Assembly: GCA_031415695.1 (NCBI GenBank) | Contig: JANOSH010000068.1 | Location: 99,660-163,659, forward strand | Length of the DNA: 64,000 nt | Reading direction: 5' to 3' | From: JANOSH01 sp031415695 | GTDB taxonomy: Bacteria > Actinomycetota > Acidimicrobiia > Acidimicrobiales > Ilumatobacteraceae | In this document: positions 24,532 through 32,994 of the stretch, in pieces | Numbering within the stretch: the first letter of the stretch is position 1 | How the letters are laid out: each line of letters begins with the position of its first letter | Position numbers and translations under genes: made by a program | Notes under the pieces: model-generated | The model's database searches: none | What the model was told of the DNA's origin: nothing | What the model saw: the letters and a program-made list of their open reading frames with translations, nothing else

Positions 24532-25568
24532 CTGATCGAGACCGGTTACAACACGTTCTCACTGCCTTTGGGCAAGGTCGACTCAAACGAGCCGTGCAGA
24601 TCTCGAGCGGCCACATTCACGCGACCTACCGGCTCACCTCTACCACCGGCACGAGCGTTGCCCAGGCACTCAACCCAACAGTGTTTACCGACCTCACGGC
24701 GTGTGAAGGCAACCTTCGACGCATTGGCGACCACCTGGCCCACAACGACCGGATTCGCGTGCCGTACAGCTACCAGTCCGCCACCGGTTCAAATCACTGG
24801 GTCGATGAGGACGCAGTGGTATGGCGGCTCACCGAGTTCGTGAACAACACTCGTACTATTTTACGAGCCGCCGACATCCGATCAGTTCACGCTGCGTCAT
24901 TCGCATTTGGCACCTACCTTTCCGCCCTAGCCGATCTGGGCGATCCGCCCCTCGTCGCAACGATTCACCGCTTCCACGACATCGCTCATCGACAGCAGCA
25001 GCTTGCTACGGCCATCACATCCAATGTCTGCGGGAGACTGACCAGTGCCGAACGATTAGTCGTCACTCTTGACGAGCTCGGCTCGGGACTTGCCGACGCA
25101 TTGCTTCACCTTGACGCGTTCGAACTACTGCCCGTTCACAACGATGCAAAAGTCGCCAACGTTCGCTTCAACAAGCGGCTCACGCATGTTTCGCATGTAT
25201 TGGACCTCGATACCACGATGCCGGGGCTTGCTCTGTTCGACATCGGCGAACTGCTGCGAAGCGCCACCGCTTCCACGCCAGAGGACGCCACGGATCCAAC
25301 AACCATTGTTGTGCGACCGTCCTTTGTTGCGGCGGTAATCAACGGCTTTTCGACAGGTGCCGGAGCAGCCTTCTCGCAGGCCGAACGAGACCTGTTACCC
25401 GACGTCGCCGCCATCATGGCCTTCGAGAATGCGCTGCGAATGCTTACCGACTATCTCGACGGTGACGTCTACTTCCCGGCAACATCGCCAACCCACAATC
25501 TCGTTCGAGCACGCGCCCAGGTCGAGATTGCCCGCCAGCTCATCGAGCTACGACCAACTATCGACTAG
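24528..25568 (+). CDS. APH-fold small-molecule kinase, NahK-like
   Basis: The 346-residue protein has the aminoglycoside-phosphotransferase fold: catalytic loop VHNDAKVANVRF (H-x-D-x-K-x-x-N) and the metal-binding VLDLDTTMPG. The HND-x-K-x-x-N form is typical of N-acetylhexosamine 1-kinases. With an upstream nucleotidyltransferase (start overlapping as GTGA), a hexosamine or related sugar salvage pathway is plausible. It is very unlikely to be an antibiotic resistance enzyme in this context. Substrate assignment is inference. Confidence 0.82.
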   Translation: MTDRDRLQHVLTAFGQGRLKRAVQISSGHIHATYRLTSTTGTSVAQALNPTVFTDLTACEGNLRRIGDHLAHNDRIRVPYSYQSATGSNHWVDEDAVVWRLTEFVNNTRTILRAADIRSVHAASFAFGTYLSALADLGDPPLVATIHRFHDIAHRQQQLATAITSNVCGRLTSAERLVVTLDELGSGLADALLHLDAFELLPVHNDAKVANVRFNKRLTHVSHVLDLDTTMPGLALFDIGELLRSATASTPEDATDPTTIVVRPSFVAAVINGFSTGAGAAFSQAERDLLPDVAAIMAFENALRMLTDYLDGDVYFPATSPTHNLVRARAQVEIARQLIELRPTID

Positions 25569-25577
25569 CCCATACCT

Positions 25578-25601
25578 ACGGTGCCACGGCCTACGCCCTG
25601 C
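25578..25601. repeat. Dispersed 24-nt repeat, copy 2
   Basis: Matches 12129-12152 at 22 of 24 positions and fills almost the whole gap between the convergent kinase and SDR genes. Confidence 0.55.
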
Positions 25602-25604
25602 AAG

Positions 25605-26420
25605 CTATTCGCCGCGACGCGCGTAACCGGGTGGGCGCTTTCCTTTCTCGTCGACTAGGTCAAACTCCTCGGCGAGATCTTCGACCCATTGGATCGTTCC
25701 TGTGCGCTCCATGATGTCGGCAGCGAGCGCGAGGGCCACCGCTGCGCGTCCGACCAAGAGCGGTGTCTGTGACTTCGACAAGTCTCCCCCGCGGGTCTTG
25801 TTGGCCTCGACAATAAACTCGGTAGACACCGAACCGGGGTAGAGCACCACAGCAGCGACACCGCGAGGCTTGAGTTCAATAGCCATATCCTTGGTGAGGC
25901 GATCGAGCCCCGCCTTACCCGCACCGTATGACGAGCTGAAGTGGTAGCTCTGCCCACCAGGTGACGACACATTTATCATGACCGCCCCCTCACCGGACGC
26001 AAACATCAGCGCCGCCGCATGCCACGAAGCAACGTAGTGGGCTCGCAGTCCAATGCCGACCTGGTCGTCCCAGATCGACACCGGATGATCCCAGAATCCG
26101 CCGCCCCAAGCCGGCGGATTAGGAATCTTGTAGACGTTGTTAACCAATATGTCGATACGTTGTTGTTCGGCTGCTACTTGGGCGAAGAGTGCTTCGATCT
26201 GCGCGTCGTCGCCGTGGTCGACTTGGACCGGAATTCCCACACCCCCCGCAGCAGTGACCGCTCTTGCGGCGCTTTCAACGGTGAGTTCGCCCAGTCCTGA
26301 GCTTCGGCCGGTTACGTAGACCGTGGCTCCCTGTTCGCCTAAAGCGGTGGCGACACCGCGGCCCACGCCCCGAGTGCTTCCTGTTACAACGGCGATCTTT
26401 CCTGTCAGCGGCTGAGTCAC
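25605..26420 (-). CDS. Short-chain dehydrogenase/reductase
   Basis: This 271-residue classical SDR has TGSTRGVGRG (cofactor binding), LVNNVYK, a catalytic Ser in INVSSPGGQ and YGAGK in place of the usual YxxxK. It resembles the DHRS1-like subgroup. The substrate is unknown. GTG at 26420 is the start. It is the last gene of a minus-strand run beginning with ilvD, with a 15-bp gap to the gene before it. Confidence 0.9.
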   Translation of the reverse strand: MTQPLTGKIAVVTGSTRGVGRGVATALGEQGATVYVTGRSSGLGELTVESAARAVTAAGGVGIPVQVDHGDDAQIEALFAQVAAEQQRIDILVNNVYKIPNPPAWGGGFWDHPVSIWDDQVGIGLRAHYVASWHAAALMFASGEGAVMINVSSPGGQSYHFSSSYGAGKAGLDRLTKDMAIELKPRGVAAVVLYPGSVSTEFIVEANKTRGGDLSKSQTPLLVGRAAVALALAADIMERTGTIQWVEDLAEEFDLVDEKGKRPPGYARRGE

Positions 26421-26435
26421 AAACGGATCGTAGAA

Positions 26436-26792
26436 CTAGATCTCCGGCGACAACGACTCTTGTTCAACTGCGGCGAGGAAACCGCCGACGTACGCCAGCT
26501 TTCCGAGCGCCGCTTCGGTCCAACTGGCGTCAATTCTCGCCGCCTCAGCCGATGCCTCGACGGTGAGGTCGTTAGAACATGGACGGCTCACCCGACGCCA
26601 CTGAGCAATGTCCTCGTGCGCTGTATAGATGTTGGCTTTGCGTTTGGCTCTCGCTATTGCCCGTTGAAACTTGCCGGGCAACAACACTTTCTCACGCGAT
26701 CGACCGGCCTGCGCTGTGACCTGTGCTGGAATGTCGCGCCAATAGATCACCACCACGTGCGGTTGAGACCGCCGCTGTTCTGGCCGTTCCAC
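26436..26792 (-). CDS. Virulence-factor-domain protein (PF13769-like)
   Basis: The 118-residue protein contains VVVIYWRDIPAQVTAQ, then GRSREKVLLPGKFQRAI and ending AQWRR, which recalls the small 'virulence factor' Pfam domain (PF13769) found across non-pathogenic bacteria; the name says nothing about pathogenicity here. It begins with GTG at 26792, 6 bp after the SnoaL-like gene. Biochemical role is unknown. An antisense frame on the plus strand (26460-27029) is judged a shadow. Confidence 0.7.
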   Translation of the reverse strand: MERPEQRRSQPHVVVIYWRDIPAQVTAQAGRSREKVLLPGKFQRAIARAKRKANIYTAHEDIAQWRRVSRPCSNDLTVEASAEAARIDASWTEAALGKLAYVGGFLAAVEQESLSPEI

Positions 26793-26798
26793 GAGGCT

Positions 26799-27188
26799 TT
26801 AGCGCGACAGCGCTGCGGCTTGCGCAGGGTCGAGGTATTCCTCAATCCTGGTTATGACGGATTGGCCATCCCGCTTCTCGCACCAAGCCCTCAACATGGC
26901 GCAAACCATGATGGGCGTTCCATCGGGCGCAATTCCGCGCAAGACGTGTTGCTGGACGAATCCACCCGTCACGATCTCCCGGCGTCGCTCGGTGTATCGC
27001 AGGTCACCCAGACGCGTCGAGAACCATGACGCCACCCGAACGTTCTCATCACGGGTCTGTTCGATCTGGTCGTAGTTGTGCCAGATGGAAGCGTCAGGCG
27101 CGTATATGCGACGAACCGAATCCATGTCGGCCGCTTCAATTGCGCCTAGGAACTCGTCTGCCAAATGATGTACTTCGTCGGGGGTCAT
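26799..27188 (-). CDS. SnoaL-like (NTF2-fold) protein
   Basis: The 129-residue protein has the pattern of SnoaL-like domains: N-terminal helix FLGAIEAADMDSVRRIYAPD, WHNYDQIEQTRDEN, and a C-terminal sheet ending RIEEYLDPAQAAAL. Family members bind small hydrophobic molecules, as isomerases, dehydratases or carriers. ATG at 27188 lies 7 bp after the ilvD stop and is preferred over an overlapping upstream start. It is probably cotranscribed with ilvD. Confidence 0.8.
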   Translation of the reverse strand: MTPDEVHHLADEFLGAIEAADMDSVRRIYAPDASIWHNYDQIEQTRDENVRVASWFSTRLGDLRYTERRREIVTGGFVQQHVLRGIAPDGTPIMVCAMLRAWCEKRDGQSVITRIEEYLDPAQAAALSR

Positions 27189-27195
27189 GACGCCA

Positions 27196-28893
27196 CTACA
27201 GCGTGTTGGTGATGGCACCGGTTTCGGCACCTTGGACGAGTTTGGCGTACTTGCCTAAAACGCCGCTCGGATACCGGGTTTTCTTTGGCTTCCAACCGAC
27301 TTTGCGGGCCTCGAGTTCTTTCGCTGGCACCTTCAGATCGAGCCGTTTGTTGGGCACGTCGATAAGGATACGGTCACCGTTCTTCACGAACGCAATAGGA
27401 CCACCGTCGACAGCTTCAGGCGCTACGTGTCCAATACAAAAGCCCCACGTTCCGCCGCTGAAACGTCCGTCGGTGACAAGGGCACAATCGGCACCGCGGC
27501 CGACACCCTTGAGCGCGCCGGTGATGGCGAGCATCTCGCGCATTCCCGGCCCGCCTTTGGGACCTTCGTAACGGATAACGATGACCGTACCCGGCTTGAT
27601 CTTGCCGGCCATGATGTCGGCCATGGCCTTGTCCTCCCCGTCGTACACGCGGGCAACGCCGTCGAACACCAACTGTTCCTTGGTGAGACCTGCAACCTTG
27701 ACGACAGATCCCCTCGGGGCAAGCGACCCGGTGAGGATGTTGATGCCACCCTGGGAATGCAACGGCTGATTGATCGGGTACACGACCACACCGTCGGGCT
27801 CGGGAGGGTTGATGTCCTTGAGGTTCTCGGCAACGGTCTTGCCCGTCACCGTCATTTCGTCGCCGTGCAACATGCCAGCATCGAGCAACATCTTCATCAC
27901 CACGGGAACACCACCGACGCGATCGAGATCGGTCATATGGAACTTGCCGCCAGGCTTCATGTCGGCAATATGAGGAACACGGTCGGCGATGCGGTTGAAG
28001 TCGTCGAGTTTGAGTTTCACGCCGATCTCGTTGGCAATCGCCAGCAGGTGCAACACGGCGTTGGTTGATCCGCCCAGCGCATTTGTGACGGCAATGGCGT
28101 TTTCGAACGCCTTCTTCGTGAGGATGTCGCGGGGCATGATACCGAGACGCAACAGGTTCACGACCGCTTCGCCCGCTCGGAACGCATCGTCGTCGCGACG
28201 CCGATCGACCGATGGCGGGCTGGCCGAGCCAGGAATCGACAAGCCAATAGCTTCGCCGATGGAACTCATCGTGTTGGCTGTAAACATGCCACCGCACGCA
28301 CCTTCGCCCGGGCACGCCTTGTGCTCGATGTGGCTGAGTTCTTCCTGACTCATCTTGCCGGCCGCGACGGCACCGATGGCCTCGAATACGCTTGTGATGT
28401 CGAGAGCCTTGCCGTTGTGATTGCCCGGCAGGATGGAACCGGCGTACACGAAAACCGTGGGCAGGTTGATGCGGGCCGCCGCCATCATCATGGCGGGTTG
28501 GCTCTTGTCGCAACCGGCAAGGGCCACCATGCCGTCGAGTCGCTCGGCAAACATGACCGTCTCGACCGAATCACAGATAACCTCACGGCTCACAAGCGAG
28601 GCTCGCATGCCTTCATGCCCCATGGAAATACCATCGCTGACGCTGATGGTGTCGAACTGCATCGGGAATCCGCCTGCTGATCGAACCCCGGCCTTGGCCT
28701 GGAGCGCAAGGCGATTAAGCGACAGGTTGCAAGGCGTGATCTCGTTCCACGACGAGGCGACACCGATCTGGGGCTTGTCCCAGTCGTTGTCGGTCATGCC
28801 GACGGCGCGCAACATGGCCCGCGCCGCAGCCTTCTGCAGACCGTCGGTGACGTCGCGGGAGCGGGGCTTGATATCGATGTGCTTGGTGGCCAT
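27196..28893 (-). CDS. ilvD: Dihydroxy-acid dehydratase
   Basis: IlvD dehydrates dihydroxyisovalerate and dihydroxymethylvalerate, the third step of valine/isoleucine synthesis, with an Fe-S cluster. The 565-residue protein shows cluster cysteines in GCDKSQP and CPGEGACGGMFTANTM, and C-terminal GRFSGGTWGFCIGHVAPEA. It is separate from ilvBNC and no leader peptide is visible ahead of it; the YdhR-LuxR gene ends 36 bp upstream on the same strand. Three small genes follow with gaps of 6-15 bp. Confidence 0.97.
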   Translation of the reverse strand: MATKHIDIKPRSRDVTDGLQKAAARAMLRAVGMTDNDWDKPQIGVASSWNEITPCNLSLNRLALQAKAGVRSAGGFPMQFDTISVSDGISMGHEGMRASLVSREVICDSVETVMFAERLDGMVALAGCDKSQPAMMMAAARINLPTVFVYAGSILPGNHNGKALDITSVFEAIGAVAAGKMSQEELSHIEHKACPGEGACGGMFTANTMSSIGEAIGLSIPGSASPPSVDRRRDDDAFRAGEAVVNLLRLGIMPRDILTKKAFENAIAVTNALGGSTNAVLHLLAIANEIGVKLKLDDFNRIADRVPHIADMKPGGKFHMTDLDRVGGVPVVMKMLLDAGMLHGDEMTVTGKTVAENLKDINPPEPDGVVVYPINQPLHSQGGINILTGSLAPRGSVVKVAGLTKEQLVFDGVARVYDGEDKAMADIMAGKIKPGTVIVIRYEGPKGGPGMREMLAITGALKGVGRGADCALVTDGRFSGGTWGFCIGHVAPEAVDGGPIAFVKNGDRILIDVPNKRLDLKVPAKELEARKVGWKPKKTRYPSGVLGKYAKLVQGAETGAITNTL

Positions 28894-28929
28894 GTCGACA
28901 ACGGTAGCCCGCCGACGCGACCGCTGCCG

Positions 28930-29496
28930 TCACCCGATTAGCAAGGACGACCGGCCGATCATGCGGGCCAGTTCCGTCCGATTGTGGATGCCTAGACGGC
29001 GATAGATCGCCGAGAGATGAAATTCGACGGTCTTGACACTGACGAACAGCTGGTCGGCCACCTGTCGATTGGTCAGCCCTTCTGCTACCAGCACCGCGAC
29101 GCGTCGCTCCGATTCGCGAAGCCGTGGGGCAGCCTGGGGGACCCGGTCGATGCGGATGCAGCGCCGATCCGACATCAGCGGAGCGACGCGAACGAGGGTG
29201 CGACCGGGCTCCCATCGAGTGCGCTTGAAATCATCGATCACGTCGAAGTGGCGAACCTCGAATGCACCGAATGACGGGTTGTTGAGCACCGTCGCGCAGA
29301 GGTCGCCACCGAGGTACCTATCAGCCGCGGCCCGGCTCTCGAACAGATGAAACCCACCGACGGTGGAGCCATCGTGGATCCACGTCTTCATGATCAGCCC
29401 GGGCACGCCAGTAAGTGCCTCCGCGTACTCGCTGAACGGCGCATGAAGGTCGCTCAGCGGCGCCGAACTTGTGAAGGTGATCAGAACAGCATGCAT
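28930..29496 (-). CDS. YdhR/ABM-domain protein fused to a LuxR-type DNA-binding domain
   Basis: The 188-residue protein has two parts. Residues 1-105 resemble the YdhR-type antibiotic-biosynthesis-monooxygenase fold (GLIMKTWIHDGSTVGGFHLF, and SFGAFEVRHFDVIDDFKR). Residues about 120-185 form a LuxR helix-turn-helix (RLRESERRVAVLVAEGLTNR, with SVKTVEFHLSAIYRRLGIHN). AAGGAG supports the ATG. The ABM domain could sense a small molecule that controls DNA binding. It is divergent from a SARP regulator, which suggests a joint circuit. The fusion is clear; the ligand and targets are unknown. Confidence 0.85.
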   Translation of the reverse strand: MHAVLITFTSSAPLSDLHAPFSEYAEALTGVPGLIMKTWIHDGSTVGGFHLFESRAAADRYLGGDLCATVLNNPSFGAFEVRHFDVIDDFKRTRWEPGRTLVRVAPLMSDRRCIRIDRVPQAAPRLRESERRVAVLVAEGLTNRQVADQLFVSVKTVEFHLSAIYRRLGIHNRTELARMIGRSSLLIG

Positions 29497-29540
29497 TGAT
29501 ATCTCCTTGAATTGTTGACAAGGCAGATCATGGTCGAGCC

Positions 29541-29569
29541 CGGTTGTCGGCCGGTTGTCAATTGGTTGC
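29541..29569 (+). promoter_or_regulatory. Candidate SARP operator: three heptamers at 11-bp spacing
   Basis: CGGTTGT (29541-29547), CGGTTGT (29552-29558) and TGGTTGC (29563-29569) are direct repeats with 4-bp spacers. SARP regulators are known to bind heptamer repeats with this 11-bp period. The site lies between the divergent YdhR-LuxR and SARP genes, so auto- or cross-regulation is plausible. Confidence 0.55.
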
Positions 29570-29625
29570 CATACCCCCAGGACCGTCAGTCCAAGGAGGG
29601 TCGGTCCGCTGTCTATGCTGCGCCA

Positions 29626-32600
29626 ATGCTCGTCCTGGTACTCGGTCCCATCGACGTGGTCGACGAGGGTGGTAGGCGCGTGGTCGCGAGCCCTGGGGTG
29701 CGGCGGCTGCTCGGTCGATTGGCAATCGACCGAGGACGCGCCGTATCCGATGACGAGCTGATCGATGCCCTGTGGGCGTCACCACCCGCATCGGCCCGCA
29801 AGACCCTTCATGGCTACGTTCACCGGCTTCGCCGGATTGTCGGGCCGACCGGCGTCGTACGCGTTGGTTCGGGCTATCGCTTGGCAGACGTAGCGACGGA
29901 TCTCGACGTGGTCTCGCAGTGGCGCGCCGCGGCACGGACAGCCGCAGCGAAAGGGCTCAACGAGGACGCCGCCGAGCTCCTCTTGCGAGCGAGTGACAGC
30001 TTCCGAGGGCGGGCGGTCCCCGAACTGGATCACGCCTGCGCTGAGGCGTTCCGGCGTGAGGTCTTCGAGATCGAACTCTGCGTGATCGAGGAACTCGCCG
30101 ACTGTCGGATCGCCGCCGGCGACGGAGCGTCCGTCGTCGGCGATCTCGAAGGCATCCTGGCGCGCGATCAAACCCGCGAGCGCGCTTGGTATCAATTGGT
30201 CCAGGCACTCAAATCTGTTGGGCGACGAACCGACGCCCTCGCCGCTATCAGCCGGGCCAGACGGGCGCTGGCCATCGAGCTCGGCATCAGCCCCGGACCA
30301 CAGATCGCGGCCCTCGAACGAGAGCTCCTCGGAGGTGAAGCGGAGGGGCCGATCCGGCGTGGCCTCGCAAACTTGCTACCCACCCCGTTGATGACTCGCC
30401 CGGGGGAGGTGGTGCTCGTCGGACGCGAACGCGAGTGGGAGCAGCTCGAACGGGACCTCGACACGCTCGCCGCACCTCGGTCGGTGCTGGTCGACATCCT
30501 CGTCGGGGAGGCGGGCGTGGGCAAGACGCGGCTAGCGGCCGAACTGGCTCGAGTCGCGTACGACAAAGGGGCGCGGGTACTCTTTGGACGGGCCAGCGAT
30601 CTGGCGTCGGCCGCCTACCAGCCGTGGACCGAAGCACTCCGAGATTGCCCCGAAGCCGCATCGCTTCTCACGACGCTGACGGCGGTGAATCCGTCGTCGC
30701 AGACGATCGGCACACCGGCGGCCGACCGTTACGAGCTGTTCGAGCGGTTGGCCACGGTGGTCGAGGAGTTAGCCACCGATCGGCCGCTTGTCATCGTGTT
30801 CGACGACCTCCACTGGGCGGCGCAGCCATCGTTACAAGCTTTAGTACATCTCATGCGCCGGTCACGCCGCGTACGGCTACTGATCGTCGCCACCGTACGG
30901 GAACCCGAATTCGGCGGCGCAGAGGTACTTGGTGTGGTCGGCGCTGAAACTGGAGCGACGGTTCTTCCTATCGATGTTCTCGACCTCGTCGGAGTACGTC
31001 GATTCCTCGAGGTCACCGGCTCACCAACCGAATCGATCGACGTTCGGGCAAAATCTCTGCATAGGCGAACCGGGGGAAACGCATTCCTGCTCGGCGAGTT
31101 GGTGCGCAACTCACCGCTATCCGCCACCGGCGGAACCGACGATGCGAGCGTCCCCCGCAGTGTTCGAGATGTGATTGCGGCGCGGGCACGCAGGCTGCCA
31201 CCACCATCTTTCGAACTTCTTCAGGCCGCGGCAGTGATCGGCCTCGGCTTCGATCTCGACGTTGTCGCTCACACCCGCGGTTGCCGACCAGCAGACGTGC
31301 TCGACAGCATCGACGCCGCAGTAGCCGCCCAGCTGATTGTCGAGATGCCCACACACCGCATCTCGTACGCGTTCCGACACGCTTTGATCGCCGATGCGGT
31401 GCTCACCACGCTGTCGAGGGCTCGTCGAGCCCGACTGCACGAGGCCATCGCGACCGCTCTCGACGAGCTGAGACCCGAGCGGACACTCGACGTCATCAGC
31501 CACCTCGCCCACCACTGGTTGGAGGGACTCGATCGCCAGGGCCGCGACACCGGGTCGTCGTATGCCGAGTTGGCCGGGGATCTACACGTGGCAGCATTTG
31601 CCTACGACGAGGCATGCCGGTGGTACGAGCGATCCCTCGATGCCCTCGAAGCCGGGGCAGATCTGGATATCCGGTGCCGTCGCGAGCTCGCCTTAGCCCG
31701 AGCAGCGACGCTCGCTGGCAACGAAACGCTTGCACGGCAGGCGGCCACGGCGGCATGGACGTCGGCGCGTTCTCGCGATCGATCGGTCGAGATCGCCTCG
31801 GCGCTGTTGTACGCAGGCGAGCCCGAACTAAACCGGGTCGGCGGTGAACCCGGCCACCAGATGCTGCAGGCAACCCTCGGCACCGTCGGCGGCGCGGGCG
31901 GCGATGGAGCTCGGTTGATGGCCCGACTGGGCTCGGCGCTGTCATACGGGGCTCGCCACGACGAGGCGGTCAGTTTCGCCCTGGAGTCGTTATCGGCGGC
32001 GCGCGCCTCGGGTGATCGCGCCGCCGTGGCCTACGCCATTCGCTGCCGGCTGCGCGGCTGGTTCGAACCAGCCGAAGCCCGGGACCGATTTGCGATGGCG
32101 CAGGAGTTGACCACTCTCGGGGTCGAACTTGATGATCCTGTCACCGAGTCATGGGGGTGGCGGTGGCAAGGTGTGACGCAATTCGAGCTCGGCAATTCCG
32201 CAGAAATCGAACAATCCCTCGCCCGACTGGAACTGCTCGGCGATCGACTGCATCTGCCGAATCAGCGATGGGGAGCGCGCATCAGGCTCGCCGCTCTCCG
32301 CACGTTCCAAGGCCGCTTTCCCGAGGCCCGCGAGCTGATCCGCGAAGCGTACGACCGGGGCGGGCGCCTCGACAACGTGATCACCGCCGAGGTGACCTGG
32401 AGGGTCAACCAAATCCTCGAGTGGCTGACCGGAGCCGGTGTTTCCCCGCCACCCGGTTGGCCCGCACCAAGAAAGCCCACGTGGTGGCTGACGGTCGAGG
32501 ATCTCGACGTCGTCCCCGATCGACCGGAGGATTTCGATCTCGACATCTCACGGATGACGTCGGTCTTCCTGGCCGCTGTCGGGGTGCGCTCGGTCCCACA

Positions 32601-32934
32601 CCCGCGGGCCGCGGCGTTCGCGTACCCGCATGCCCAACGCGACGCCGAACTGGTTACGACCATCGCTCCGGGCACGATGATGTGCGGCTCGACACACCTG
32701 TATGCCGGCATTCTCGCCGAACAATCCGTCGGGATCGGCCCGGCGATCGACCACGTTCGCGAGGCCGTTGCAAGGAACACCCAGCTCGGGGCTCTGCCGT
32801 TCACGGCGCTCGCGAACTGCGAACTCGCCTATCTACTCGGCCCGACTCGTAACGGTCGGCTCGCGGCGACACGGGCCCGCGAGATCGCTGATGAACTCGA
32901 TGCACCTGGCCTCGCCATCCACCCCAGGTCTTGA
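29626..32934 (+). CDS. SARP/BTAD-type regulator with AAA ATPase and TPR-like region
   Basis: A large signal-transduction ATPase of about 1102 residues. Residues 1-90 form a winged helix of the OmpR/SARP kind; 95-235 match the bacterial transcriptional activation (BTAD) domain, ending ELGISPGPQIAALERELL. An AAA ATPase follows, with Walker A VGEAGVGKTRL (294-301) and Walker B VIVFDDLHWA. The C-terminal half is helical and TPR-like. No C-terminal LuxR helix-turn-helix is present. ATG at 29626 (MLVLVLGPIDV) fits family N-termini. Base composition looks richer in G+C than its neighbours. Confidence 0.88.
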   Translation: MLVLVLGPIDVVDEGGRRVVASPGVRRLLGRLAIDRGRAVSDDELIDALWASPPASARKTLHGYVHRLRRIVGPTGVVRVGSGYRLADVATDLDVVSQWRAAARTAAAKGLNEDAAELLLRASDSFRGRAVPELDHACAEAFRREVFEIELCVIEELADCRIAAGDGASVVGDLEGILARDQTRERAWYQLVQALKSVGRRTDALAAISRARRALAIELGISPGPQIAALERELLGGEAEGPIRRGLANLLPTPLMTRPGEVVLVGREREWEQLERDLDTLAAPRSVLVDILVGEAGVGKTRLAAELARVAYDKGARVLFGRASDLASAAYQPWTEALRDCPEAASLLTTLTAVNPSSQTIGTPAADRYELFERLATVVEELATDRPLVIVFDDLHWAAQPSLQALVHLMRRSRRVRLLIVATVREPEFGGAEVLGVVGAETGATVLPIDVLDLVGVRRFLEVTGSPTESIDVRAKSLHRRTGGNAFLLGELVRNSPLSATGGTDDASVPRSVRDVIAARARRLPPPSFELLQAAAVIGLGFDLDVVAHTRGCRPADVLDSIDAAVAAQLIVEMPTHRISYAFRHALIADAVLTTLSRARRARLHEAIATALDELRPERTLDVISHLAHHWLEGLDRQGRDTGSSYAELAGDLHVAAFAYDEACRWYERSLDALEAGADLDIRCRRELALARAATLAGNETLARQAATAAWTSARSRDRSVEIASALLYAGEPELNRVGGEPGHQMLQATLGTVGGAGGDGARLMARLGSALSYGARHDEAVSFALESLSAARASGDRAAVAYAIRCRLRGWFEPAEARDRFAMAQELTTLGVELDDPVTESWGWRWQGVTQFELGNSAEIEQSLARLELLGDRLHLPNQRWGARIRLAALRTFQGRFPEARELIREAYDRGGRLDNVITAEVTWRVNQILEWLTGAGVSPPPGWPAPRKPTWWLTVEDLDVVPDRPEDFDLDISRMTSVFLAAVGVRSVPHPRAAAFAYPHAQRDAELVTTIAPGTMMCGSTHLYAGILAEQSVGIGPAIDHVREAVARNTQLGALPFTALANCELAYLLGPTRNGRLAATRAREIADELDAPGLAIHPRS

Positions 32935-32994
32935 CCGGCGCCAGGCAGTTCCGCACGCCGCCGGTTGTTTTGTGGTTGACTCACTAACCCCTAC

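Noticed and set aside
24528..25568. Aminoglycoside resistance gene
   Set aside because: The kinase fold is shared, but the HNDxKxxN loop and the overlapping nucleotidyltransferase point to sugar metabolism.
26460..27029. Plus-strand 189-codon frame
   Set aside because: It is antisense to two minus-strand genes with family signals and close operon spacing.
29503..29523. Inverted repeat CCTTG...CAAGG containing TTGACA
   Set aside because: Arms are only 5 bp and no -10 box follows the TTGACA at the right distance; the ribosome binding site of the divergent gene explains part of it.
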